The position numbers were made by a program, and so were the translations under genes. This document shows positions 42,420 to 54,050 of a DNA stretch of 64,000 nt, piece after piece (positions within the stretch are counted from its first letter, which is position 1; every line of letters begins with the position of its first letter). Origin of the DNA: Streptomonospora wellingtoniae. Its GTDB lineage: Bacteria; Actinomycetota; Actinomycetes; Streptosporangiales; Streptosporangiaceae. The notes below the pieces were generated by a model that saw only the letters and a list, made by a program, of their open reading frames with translations, did no database searches and was not told where the DNA came from. The stretch covers positions 62,001 through 126,000 of the forward strand of contig NZ_JAVREK010000003.1 of assembly GCF_031845375.1 (NCBI RefSeq). Direction: 5' to 3'.

Positions 42420-43667
42420 GTGCGGGTGGAAGCGGGGGCAGGCCTCGGCCGGCTGTGGTCGGCTTACGCCGTCAGCACGTACGGCACGTGGATCGCATTC
42501 GGCGCGTTCCCGCTCATCGCGGTGCGTGTGCTGGACTCGTCGCCGTTCGAGGTGTCGCTGCTGGAGGCGTCCGGACTCGCCGTCGCGGCGGTCGCCGCCT
42601 TCCCGCTCGGACCGTGGGTCGACCGCCGGCCCAAGCGTCCGGTGATGGTCGCCATGGACCTGGCGCGGTTCCTCGCGATGGCGAGTGTCCCCGTCGCCTA
42701 TGTCCTCGGTGTGCTGTCCTACCCCCACCTGGTCGTCGTCGCGGTACTCAGCGGCACAGCGGGCATCGCCTTCACCGCCGCGTCGGGCGCGTACCTGAAG
42801 CACCTCGTCCGCGGTGACCGCCTCCTCGCCGCGAACGGGAGGTTCGAGGGCACGCGGTGGATGGCGACCGCAGTCGGACCTCCCCTCGGCGGCGCGCTCA
42901 TCGCCCTGTTCGGCCCGGTCGTCACGGTCACGGCCGCCGCCGGGGGCTTCCTGCTGTCCGCCCTGGGGATCCTGCGAATCCGCGGAGGCGACGTCGCGGC
43001 ACCCCGCGATCCGGCCACCGGACTGCGCAGGGCCGAGGTCCTCGGCGGCTGGCGGCTCATCCTCGGAGACCCCGCACTGCGGCGCCTGTTCCTCAACTCG
43101 ATCCTGGTCGGCGGGCTGATCACGGCCGCCTCCCCGCTCCTGGCCGTCCTCCTGCTGGGCGAGTACCGCATGCCGGCCTGGCAGTACGGTCTCGCCTTCG
43201 GCATCCCGGCGCTCGGCGGATTCGCGGGCGCGCGCCTGTCCGCACGCCTCGTGCAGCGCTACGGCCGGTACCGGGTCATGGCCGTCTCCGGGTGGCTGCG
43301 ATCGCTCTTCCCGCTCGGTCTCGCGTTCGTCCATCCAGGCCTTACCGGGCTCCTCACAGTGATCCTCGTCGAGAGCCTGCTGATCACGTCCATGGGAGTC
43401 TTCACCCCGATCTGCGCCGCGGAACGCCTGCACCGCACTCCCGCGGACCGTGCCGCCCGGGTCCTCAGCGCATGGACGGTCAGCAGCAGGCTCCTCCAGG
43501 CCGCCCTCATGGTGACCTGGGGCGTCCTCGCCACGCTCACCAGCCCGCTCGCCGCGATCACCGCCTCCGGCGTCCTCCTGCTCGCCACACCGCTCCTGCT
43601 GCCCGCACGGGCCAACCTGTCCGCCCCCGCACCCGTCGCGCCCGCCGACGAAGCCTCGGCCGCATGA
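42420..43667 (+). CDS. MFS efflux-type transporter next to LysR
   Basis: A 415-residue MFS carrier with about twelve helices, resembling the DHA3/enterobactin-exporter type (LWSAYAVSTYGTWIAFGAFPLIAV start, PLGPWVDRRPKRPVMV loop). The GTG at 42420 is chosen because GAGGGAG lies just before it and the first helix follows at a normal distance; a GTG 14 codons earlier has no site. Divergent from a LysR gene that probably controls it. Substrate unknown. It has no TEGD-type nucleotide or peptide features. Confidence 0.85.
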   Translation: MRVEAGAGLGRLWSAYAVSTYGTWIAFGAFPLIAVRVLDSSPFEVSLLEASGLAVAAVAAFPLGPWVDRRPKRPVMVAMDLARFLAMASVPVAYVLGVLSYPHLVVVAVLSGTAGIAFTAASGAYLKHLVRGDRLLAANGRFEGTRWMATAVGPPLGGALIALFGPVVTVTAAAGGFLLSALGILRIRGGDVAAPRDPATGLRRAEVLGGWRLILGDPALRRLFLNSILVGGLITAASPLLAVLLLGEYRMPAWQYGLAFGIPALGGFAGARLSARLVQRYGRYRVMAVSGWLRSLFPLGLAFVHPGLTGLLTVILVESLLITSMGVFTPICAAERLHRTPADRAARVLSAWTVSSRLLQAALMVTWGVLATLTSPLAAITASGVLLLATPLLLPARANLSAPAPVAPADEASAA

Positions 43668-43890
43668 ACCGCCGCAGCGCGCCCTCCCCCGCGCGCACGC
43701 CCGGACGCGGAATCGGCCGGCCTCCCGCGACGCCGGCCTCCCGGCCCTCCGAACCGGCGGACCGCCCGCTGCCCGCACCCCGGCACCGGCGTCGGACCGG
43801 CCGACCTCCGGCACCTAGGGTGGGGGCGCGGGCGGCCCTCGTCGCCGCCCGGAGGACACCCGCACCACAGGCGACCGGGAGAGGTCAGGC

Positions 43891-44856
43891 ATGCGCGCCA
43901 TCGTCATCGAAGAGCAGGGCGGCCCCGAGGTCATGCGCCTCACCGAGACCCCCGAACCCGAGCCGGCCTCCGGCGAGGTGCTGATCGACGTCGAGGCCCG
44001 CGGGGTCAACTTCATCGACGTCTACCAGCGCAGCGGCGCCTACTCGGTCTCCACGCCCTTCACCCCCGGCGTCGAGGCGGCCGGCCGTGTCGCGGCGGTG
44101 GGCGCCGGCGTCACCGGGTTCGCCCCCGGCGACCGGGTGGCCTGGGCGATGCTGCCGGGCGGCTACGCCGACCGCGCGGCGGTCCCGGCCCAGCGGGTCG
44201 TGCCCGTTCCCGACGGCGTCAGCGCCGAGCAGGCCGCAGCGACACTGCTGCAGGGCATGACCGCCCACTACCTGACCCACTCCACCTACGCCGTGCAGCC
44301 GGGCGACACGGTGCTCGTGCACGCCGCCGCGGGCGGCACCGGGCTGCTGCTCGTCCAGATGGCCAAAGCGCGCGGCGCGACCGTGATCGGCACCGCATCG
44401 ACCGAGGCCAAGCAGGCGCTCGCCCGCGAGGCCGGCGCCGACGAGGTCGTCGACTACACCCGCCGCGAGGTGGCGCCCGCGGTCCGCGAGCTGACGGGCG
44501 ACCGCGGAGTCGCGGCCGTCTACGACGGGGTCGGCGCCGACACCTTCGACGCGAGCCTGGAGTCGCTGCGCCACCGCGGTGTACTCGCGCTGTTCGGCCA
44601 GGCCAGCGGCGCCGTGGCGCCCGTGGACCCGCAGCGGCTGAACACCGCCGGCTCGGTCTTTCTGACCCGGCCGAGCCTCGCGCACTACGTGGCCTCGCGC
44701 GAGGAACTTCTGGAGCGCGCCTCGGACGTGTACGGGCTCGTCGCCTCCGGGCGGCTGGACGTGCGCGTCGGCGGGCGCTACGCGCTGGAGGAGGCGGCAC
44801 GCGCGCACGAGGACCTCGCGGCCCGGCGCACCACCGGCAAGCTGCTGCTGGTCTGA
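43891..44856 (+). CDS. NADPH:quinone oxidoreductase (zeta-crystallin type)
   Basis: A 321-residue medium-chain reductase of the zinc-free QOR type. The GroES-like part has GVNFIDVYQRSGAY, TPGVEAAGRV and GGYADRAAVPA. The Rossmann part has VLVHAAAGGTGLLLVQMAK, with the AxxGxxG nucleotide motif. It reduces quinones with NADPH in the cytoplasm. ATG with GAGAGG upstream, and a TAGGGT -10 near 43817. Converges on the SPFH gene across a strong hairpin. Confidence 0.92.
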   Translation: MRAIVIEEQGGPEVMRLTETPEPEPASGEVLIDVEARGVNFIDVYQRSGAYSVSTPFTPGVEAAGRVAAVGAGVTGFAPGDRVAWAMLPGGYADRAAVPAQRVVPVPDGVSAEQAAATLLQGMTAHYLTHSTYAVQPGDTVLVHAAAGGTGLLLVQMAKARGATVIGTASTEAKQALAREAGADEVVDYTRREVAPAVRELTGDRGVAAVYDGVGADTFDASLESLRHRGVLALFGQASGAVAPVDPQRLNTAGSVFLTRPSLAHYVASREELLERASDVYGLVASGRLDVRVGGRYALEEAARAHEDLAARRTTGKLLLV

Positions 44857-44859
44857 TCC

Positions 44860-44892
44860 GCTGGGGGCCACCCGGTGCGGGCGGTCCCCAGC
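44860..44892. terminator. Bidirectional hairpin between oxidoreductase and SPFH genes
   Basis: GCTGGGGGCC (44860-44869) pairs with GGTCCCCAGC (44883-44892), ten pairs including one G-U, loop of 13. It fills the 41-nt gap between two convergent genes, so it probably serves both. Confidence 0.7.
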
Positions 44893-44897
44893 TGGGA

Positions 44898-45998
44898 CTA
44901 CTCCTGGTCGCGCGGGCGCGGTTCGGGCACGGGGCCGGCGGCACCCGCTGCAGCCGCGGCCTCCTCGCGCGCGCTCGCCACCGCCTGAGCGGCGATCTCG
45001 GCGGCGTGGCCGGCGGCCTCGGTCGGGGTCTCGCGGCGCTGCCCGGTGGTCAGCTCGCCGGGCGCCTCGCCGCCCTGGACGCCTTCGGCCTCCGAGTCCT
45101 CCTCGGCGGAGCCGGTCGGCGCGGCAGCGCCGGCGTCGGCGGAGAAGGCCTTGGAGACGTTCTGCACCGCCTGGCTGAGCTCGCCGGGAATGACCCAGAA
45201 GGTGTTGCCCTCACCGTTGGCCAGGTGCGGCAGAGTCTCCAGGTACTTGTAGGCGAGCAGCTTGGGGTCGGCGTTGTTGGCGTGCACGGCCTTGAAGACG
45301 AGCTCGATCGACTGGGCCTCGCCGTCGGCCCGCAGGATACGCGCCTGCTGGTCGCCCTGGGCCTCCAGGATGGCCTGCTGGCGCGCGCCCTCGGCGGTGA
45401 GGATGCGCGACTGGCGCTCACCCTCGGCGTGCAGCACGACGGCGCGCTTGTCGCGCTCGGCGCGCATCTGCTTCTCCATCGCCTCCTTGATGGAGGGCGG
45501 CGGGTCGATGGCCTTGATTTCGACCCGGTTGACCCGGATGCCCCACTTGCCGGTCGCGTCGTCGAGGACGCCTCGCAGCATGGAGTTGATCTCCTCGCGC
45601 GAGGTCAGCGTCCGCTCCAGGTCCATGCCGCCGATGACGTTGCGCAGCGTGGTCACGGTGAGCTGGTCGATGGCGGCCAGGTAGTTGGCGACCTCGTAGG
45701 CGGCGGCCCGCGGATCGGTGATCTGGTAGTAGAGGACCGTGTCGATGTTGACGACGAGGTTGTCCTCGGTGATCACCGGCTGCGGCTTGGAGGAGAAGAC
45801 CTGTTCACGCAGGTCGTACTTGGTGTTGACGCGGTCGACGACCGGGATGATGAAGTTCAGGCCCGGCTGCAGGGTGCGCTGGTAGCGGCCGAACCGCTCG
45901 ATGTTGTAGGCGCGCGCCTGCGGGACGATCCGCACGGTCGAAATTACGGCGAGTACGACCAGGACGGCGATGACGATGAAGAGGATGTCGATCCCCAT
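44898..45998 (-). CDS. SPFH/stomatin-like membrane protein
   Basis: A 366-residue band-7 (stomatin/paraslipin-type) protein that scaffolds membrane domains. One N-terminal helix (about 3-22) anchors it; the SPFH domain follows (YNIERFGRYQRTLQPGLNFIIPVVDRV) and then a long Ala/Glu/Gln coiled-coil (EKQMRAERDKRAVV onwards) for oligomerisation. The last ~80 residues are low-complexity and acidic. The ATG at 45998 is preceded by GGGAGG. It is the second gene of an NfeD-SPFH pair, the usual partner arrangement. Confidence 0.93.
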   Translation of the reverse strand: MGIDILFIVIAVLVVLAVISTVRIVPQARAYNIERFGRYQRTLQPGLNFIIPVVDRVNTKYDLREQVFSSKPQPVITEDNLVVNIDTVLYYQITDPRAAAYEVANYLAAIDQLTVTTLRNVIGGMDLERTLTSREEINSMLRGVLDDATGKWGIRVNRVEIKAIDPPPSIKEAMEKQMRAERDKRAVVLHAEGERQSRILTAEGARQQAILEAQGDQQARILRADGEAQSIELVFKAVHANNADPKLLAYKYLETLPHLANGEGNTFWVIPGELSQAVQNVSKAFSADAGAAAPTGSAEEDSEAEGVQGGEAPGELTTGQRRETPTEAAGHAAEIAAQAVASAREEAAAAAGAAGPVPEPRPRDQE

Positions 45999-46068
45999 GG
46001 CGACCTCCCGGGTGCCTGTGTGGACGGAGCCGAGCGGGCAGTGAGGCACGGCGCGCTGCCCGGCGCGT

Positions 46069-46509
46069 TCACGGCAGCGCTTCTCTGGGGTAGACGACCG
46101 CCGTCGCGCCGTCGATCTCCATGACGTCGACCCGCGTTCCGGGCGGGATCACGGTGTCCTCGTCGATGCAGCGGGCCGACCACTCCTCACCGGAGAGCTT
46201 GACGCGGCCGTGCTCGCCGGTGACCTCGTCGACCACCACGGCCGACTGGCCCACCAGGCGGGCGGTACCCGAACGCAGCGGGGGCGGCTGCCGCAGGTGG
46301 CGCTTGGCGATGGGCCGGACCACCAGCAGTCCGGCGGCCGAAGCGATGATGAAGGCCGCGACCTGCGTCGCGAACCCCATGCCGATGGCGCCCACGACTC
46401 CGGCGATCAGCGCGGCGACCGCCAGCAGGCCCAGCGCCAGAGTGAGGGTGAAGACCTCAGCCACGCCCAAGGCGGCGGCCGCGATCAGCCAGAGGACCCA
46501 AAACGGCAT
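46069..46509 (-). CDS. NfeD-like membrane protein
   Basis: A 146-residue short NfeD-type protein: three hydrophobic helices (about 5-72) and a C-terminal OB-fold (RLVGQSAVVVDEVTGEHGRVKLSGEEW, then GTRVDVMEIDGATAVVYP). It works with the SPFH protein encoded 70 nt downstream, and no protease domain is present. The ATG has GGGAGG about ten bases ahead, and a TACGTT -10 (46551-46546) gives a ~30-nt leader. Confidence 0.9.
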   Translation of the reverse strand: MPFWVLWLIAAAALGVAEVFTLTLALGLLAVAALIAGVVGAIGMGFATQVAAFIIASAAGLLVVRPIAKRHLRQPPPLRSGTARLVGQSAVVVDEVTGEHGRVKLSGEEWSARCIDEDTVIPPGTRVDVMEIDGATAVVYPREALP

Positions 46510-46688
46510 CGGTACCGACCTCCCGTCCGAGCGCGGCTTGGTCTCAACGTACCCCCTCGACGTGAGCAACCACACAGCAGCGGGCCGCATTCCGGACCCG
46601 GATCGGGGGCGGACACAGGGGCGGGGCCGTCCCCGCACGCGCGCACCTCCGCGGACCGCCGCGGGCGGGCACGGGTGCGATCAGACGA

Positions 46689-50483
<3,795 letters not shown>

Positions 50484-50539
50484 GCGTGGACGTCCTTCTA
50501 GGCAGTGCCGGGGTCCTCGCCCCGTGACCGGACATGGGC

Positions 50540-50649
50540 GCGACGGTCGAAGTTCCTGGCTCGGGCGGCGCCGGGCGGGGCGCAAGGAGCAGACCCTGAC
50601 AGTTGCGGGACAGCCGCGGACTCGCACCGCGTTCCTTCGTGCCGTCGCC
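50540..50649 (-). promoter_or_regulatory. Compact cobalamin riboswitch of cobN
   Basis: On minus, P1 is GGCGACGG (50649-50642) with CCGTCGC (50546-50540). Inside are AAGGAACGCGGTGCGAGTCC, the CCCGCAACTGTCAGGG core, and a degenerate B12 box AGCCAGGAACTTCGACC in place of GGAGACC. At about 110 nt it is shorter than the other two. It sits 57 nt before the cobN GTG. The remaining 50650-50792 shows no gene. Confidence 0.82.
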
Positions 50650-50792
50650 GCCCATCCTGGCAGACGGCCCGGGCGCCGCCCCGAGCGGTGGCGGCCCGGG
50701 GCGGCGATCGCGGCCGATGCCGGGGATTCGCCGCCGACGCGGTCCGCCGATACGGTTCCGGCGGTGCTCCGGTTTTGCAAGAATCGACGACT

Positions 50793-51365
50793 ATGAGCTA
50801 CCCCCAGCCCCCGCCGGATCCGGGCGACCCCTACAACCAGCGACCACAGGGCGACCCGTACAACCCGTACGCACAACCGGGGACGCCCTCGGGCGGCTAT
50901 CCGGCCGCCGACCCCTCCGCCGGATCCCTGGTTCCCTACGGGCAGGGCCCGCAGACGGGAGGCTGGCAGGCTCCCTACGCACCGGTTCCGGAGAACGACA
51001 CGGTCTTGACCACGATCGGCGACATCGCCATCACCCAGACCACGGTGATCACCCCCGCGGGCCGGATCCCGATCAAGGGCAGCACCTGGACCGTCACCGA
51101 CCTCACCCACACCACGCAGGGCATCGCGACGACGGGCATCGTGCTCGCGGTGGTGTCCTTCCTCCTGTTCGCCTGGGCGTGCGGGCTCGGACTACTGGGC
51201 CTGCTCTTCCTGCTGATGAAGGAGGAGAAGATCACGGGCAATGTGCAGGTGACCGTCCAGGGCTCGAACGTCTACCACTCCACCATGATCCCGGCGAAGG
51301 GCATGGAGACGATCACGCAGGTGACGCAGTCGGTGAACTACGCCCGCTCCCTCGGCTCCGCCTGA
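50793..51365 (+). CDS. Proline-rich small membrane protein, function unknown
   Basis: A 190-residue protein I do not recognise. Residues 1-65 are Pro/Tyr/Gly/Gln-rich repeats (GDPYNQ/GDPYNP). A beta-rich segment follows (TVLTTIGDIAITQTTVITP, IPIKGSTWTVTDLT), then two close hydrophobic helices (about 112-140) with a short turn, then another beta segment ending NYARSLGSA. The pattern suggests a small PH-like or DUF6232-like domain split by a hairpin in the membrane. ATG start; no clear ribosome site. Divergent from cobN. Confidence 0.7.
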   Translation: MSYPQPPPDPGDPYNQRPQGDPYNPYAQPGTPSGGYPAADPSAGSLVPYGQGPQTGGWQAPYAPVPENDTVLTTIGDIAITQTTVITPAGRIPIKGSTWTVTDLTHTTQGIATTGIVLAVVSFLLFAWACGLGLLGLLFLLMKEEKITGNVQVTVQGSNVYHSTMIPAKGMETITQVTQSVNYARSLGSA

Positions 51366-51432
51366 CGAGAGCGCAGACGGCGACGGCGCCCGGCCCGGCC
51401 CCGATGCGTGCGGTCGCACGCCGGTCCGGCAA

Positions 51433-51483
51433 CCGCCCCGGGGGCCGCCCGGGGCGGTCCGCCGGCACCCGCGCCGGCGGACC
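51433..51483. terminator. Two adjoining GC hairpins between convergent genes
   Basis: CCGCCCCGGG (51433-51442) pairs with CCCGGGGCGG (51448-51457). Overlapping its end, GGTCCGCCGGC (51456-51466) pairs with GCCGGCGGACC (51473-51483). The two stems share bases, so they are alternative structures, one favoured from each direction. Confidence 0.65.
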
Positions 51484-51498
51484 GATACGCGGCCGCCG

Positions 51499-52005
51499 CT
51501 ACCCCGGCTGCCCGCCCTCTCCCGTGCCCGGTCCCGCGGGAGCGGCGCCCTGAGCCGGGCACAGAAGCCCGGCCAGCAGCTCGCGTAGGTAGTCCGCCAC
51601 CGGGCGGCCGTCGGCGGCGTCGCTGAGTGCGCCGAACTCGGCGTCGCTGAAGCCGACGGAGACCGAGCGGGCGGAGTCCTTGCGGCGTGGCAGGCCCAGC
51701 ATCCGGCGGTGGACGCGCTCCAGCGCCTCGGGCGGCAGCGGCCCGTAGGCGGCCTCCAGCTGCGAGAGCCAGTCCCGCAGCTCGTTCCAGCGCGCGTAGC
51801 GCCCGGCGAGCACATAGAGGTAGGAGGCGACGTCCCGGTGGCCGGCGGCGCGCTGCAGCTCCTCGTGGGTGACGGGGTCGAGGGCGAGGGTCACCCGCCG
51901 CGCAAGGGGGCCCGCGGTGTCGTCGGTGGAGCAGGGGTCGCGGAGTGCGGGGCTTTCCGGGCTTTCGGGTGCGGTCGGGGACGCGGGCATCGTGGCGGTG
52001 TTCAC
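51499..52005 (-). CDS. Small DNA-binding-like protein with two ribbon-helix-helix-like repeats
   Basis: A 168-residue protein of no known family to me. Two segments share a strand-helix-helix pattern: RRVTLALDPVTHEELQRAAG followed by DVASYLYVLAGRYARW (about 37-75), and SVSVGFSDAEFGALSDAADG followed by RPVADYLRELLAGLL (about 115-150). That is what two fused CopG/MobC-type ribbon-helix-helix units would look like. The GTG start has GGAGG five bases upstream. It may be a nucleoid or partition-type regulator; this is inference. Confidence 0.6.
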   Translation of the reverse strand: MNTATMPASPTAPESPESPALRDPCSTDDTAGPLARRVTLALDPVTHEELQRAAGHRDVASYLYVLAGRYARWNELRDWLSQLEAAYGPLPPEALERVHRRMLGLPRRKDSARSVSVGFSDAEFGALSDAADGRPVADYLRELLAGLLCPAQGAAPAGPGTGEGGQPG

Positions 52006-52423
52006 CTGAACCTCCAGGTCGAGAGCGAAAGCGGACTCGGCCGCGCCCTGCGCGGCCCGCGGCCGCCTCCGCGACGGGACCCGCCGGATATCCGGCGCCC
52101 ATGACCACCTGGCCGCTGCAACACACCCAAGGTAACGCGCCGCGCCCCGGCTCGGACGGTTGTCCACAGCCTTCTCCCCCGCCAGGCCGAGCAGAGTCGC
52201 AGCAGCCCCGGCCGGGCAGGACGCCGTCGAGCTGATCGGCCCCCGGACGGCGACCGGACGCCGCGGCCTCGGCGCGCACCCCTCCAGGAAGAAAGCCGCA
52301 CCGAAGCGGTATTCGACGCCTTGGGAGCGGATTTCGGCCGATGCCGGCGGGGTCGCTCCGCTACCGCTCGCGCAGGGAAGCGGAACTCCGCCAAGTCTCC
52401 GAGGTCGGGCGATGCACCGACCC
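52006..52423. other. Intergenic stretch without gene
   Basis: About 418 nt between the divergent small DNA-binding-like gene and the TetR gene. Base composition and codon pattern show no convincing gene on either strand, and apart from the ribosome site at its left edge no clear promoter could be placed for the minus-strand gene. Confidence 0.5.
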
Positions 52424-52472
52424 TTGTCGCTGATTGGTCGATCAGTTAGTATGCTGATCATGCGATCAGCAT
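52424..52472 (+). promoter_or_regulatory. Promoter and operator of the TetR-ABC operon
   Basis: TTGTCG (52424-52429), 17 nt and TAGTAT (52447-52452) form a good promoter with a start near 52459-52460. A perfect 9-bp inverted repeat, ATGCTGATC-ATGC-GATCAGCAT (52451-52472), covers the end of the -10, the start site and the ATG, and another GATCA half-site lies at 52439-52445. Autorepression by the TetR protein is the simple reading. Confidence 0.75.
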
Positions 52473-53125
52473 CGGAGAACAACCCGGACGACCTCACCGC
52501 GCGCGCACGGATCCGGGACGCCGCCGTCTCCCTCTTCGCCGAGCGCGGCATGCGGGGGACGAGCATGAAGCAGGTCGCCGCGGACGCGGGGGTCTCGCAG
52601 GCCCTCGTGTCCCACCACTTCGGCTCCAAGGAGGGGCTGCGCACCGCCTGCGACGAGTATGTGGCGGCGATCATCGAGGAAGGCAAGCGCGCCGCCTTCA
52701 GCAAGGGGCCGCGCATCAACGTGCTGGATGCGCTGCGCGAGCAGTCCGACTCCCGCCCGCTGATGCGCTACCTGGCCCGCATGCTCATCGAAGGCTCCGA
52801 GCACGCCGACGCCCTCGTGGACGGGATCGTGGCGGCCACCTCGGCGTCCATGGAGGAGGCCGAGCGCACCGGCATCTTCAAGCCCTCCGACCGCCCCCGG
52901 GACCTCACCACCGTGCTGGTGCTGTGGTCGCTGGGACTGCTGGTGCTGCACGACCAGGCCGAACGGCTCCTCGACATGTCCCTGGACGGTCCCGCTGAGC
53001 ACCAGGTCCGCTACGTGCGGGCCGCCATGGAGGCCTTGAGCGGCCTGTTCACCGACGAGGCCCGCGAGCAGATGCTTGCCGCGTTCCCCGCGGACGGGGA
53101 AGAGGAAGAAGGCAGTGATGAGTGA
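52460..53125 (+). CDS. TetR-family repressor of the adjacent ABC exporter
   Basis: A 221-residue TetR regulator. The N-terminal HTH (about 15-62) reads RIRDAAVSLFAERGMRGTSM then VAADAGVSQALVSHHFGSKEGL; the rest is the helical ligand-binding part. The ATG at 52460 is chosen because transcription should start there: promoter spacing predicts a leaderless mRNA. An ATG nine bases earlier would precede the start site. It overlaps the ABC ATPase gene by 8 nt (ATGAGTGA). Acidic C-terminal tail. Confidence 0.9.
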   Translation: MRSASENNPDDLTARARIRDAAVSLFAERGMRGTSMKQVAADAGVSQALVSHHFGSKEGLRTACDEYVAAIIEEGKRAAFSKGPRINVLDALREQSDSRPLMRYLARMLIEGSEHADALVDGIVAATSASMEEAERTGIFKPSDRPRDLTTVLVLWSLGLLVLHDQAERLLDMSLDGPAEHQVRYVRAAMEALSGLFTDEAREQMLAAFPADGEEEEGSDE

Positions 53126-54050
53126 ACAGGCGCCCGTGATCGACATCCGAGGGCTGCACAAGTCTTTCGGGGCCGTCACCGCCCTGGACGGGCTGGACCT
53201 GGGCGTCGACGGGGGCGAGGTGCACGGCTTTCTCGGACCCAACGGGGCCGGCAAGACCACCACCCTGCGGGTACTGCTGGGACTGCTGCGCGCCGACTCC
53301 GGCCACGCAGCGATGCTGGGCGGCGACCCGTGGAAGGACGCGGTCGAACTGCACCGCAGACTTGCCTTCGTGCCCGGCGACGTGGAGCTGTGGCCCAACC
53401 TCACCGGCGGCGAGGCGATCGACCTGTTCGCCCGGCTGCGCGGGTCGTTCGACCGCAAGCGCCGCGACGAGCTGTGCCGGCGCTTCGACCTCGACCCCGC
53501 CAAGAAGGGCCGCACCTACTCCAAAGGCAACCGGCAGAAGGTCGCGCTGATCTCCGCCCTGGCCTCTGACGTCGAACTGCTGCTGCTCGACGAGCCGACG
53601 GCAGGGCTGGACCCGCTGATGGAGGCGGTTTTCCAGGAGTGCATCCGGGAGGCGAAGGCCGCCGGCCGCACGGTGCTGCTCTCCAGCCACATCCTCGGCC
53701 AGGTGGAGGCCCTCGCCGACCGGATCTCCATCATCCGGCAGGGCTCGATCGTGGAGACCGGGACCCTGGCCGAACTGCGCCACCTCACCCGGACCACCGT
53801 GGTCGCCGAGACGGCCCGGCCGTCCGACTCCCTGGCCGCCCTTCCGGGGGTGCACGGCCTGGAGCGCGCCGACGGGCAGGTCCGCTTCGAGGTCGACGGC
53901 GACCGCCTCGACGAGGTCGTCGCAGCACTGGGCCCCCTCGGCGTGCGCTCCCTGGTCGCCCACCCGCCCACGCTGGAGCAGCTGCTGCTGCGCCACTACG
54001 GCGGCGCGCCGGGCGAGGGCGCAGCGACCCCGGCGGGGGCGGCGACATGA
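53118..54050 (+). CDS. ABC exporter ATPase (DrrA-like)
   Basis: A 310-residue ATPase of the DrrA/CcmA type: Walker A GPNGAGKTT near residue 45, signature region YSKGNRQKVALISAL (SKGN replaces SGGQ, as in many exporters of this group), Walker B LLLLDEPTAGLDP and switch SSHILGQ. The C-terminal ~90 residues form the usual small accessory domain. The stop overlaps the permease start (ATGA). Controlled with the TetR gene; the exported compound is unknown. Confidence 0.92.
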   Translation: MSEQAPVIDIRGLHKSFGAVTALDGLDLGVDGGEVHGFLGPNGAGKTTTLRVLLGLLRADSGHAAMLGGDPWKDAVELHRRLAFVPGDVELWPNLTGGEAIDLFARLRGSFDRKRRDELCRRFDLDPAKKGRTYSKGNRQKVALISALASDVELLLLDEPTAGLDPLMEAVFQECIREAKAAGRTVLLSSHILGQVEALADRISIIRQGSIVETGTLAELRHLTRTTVVAETARPSDSLAALPGVHGLERADGQVRFEVDGDRLDEVVAALGPLGVRSLVAHPPTLEQLLLRHYGGAPGEGAATPAGAAT

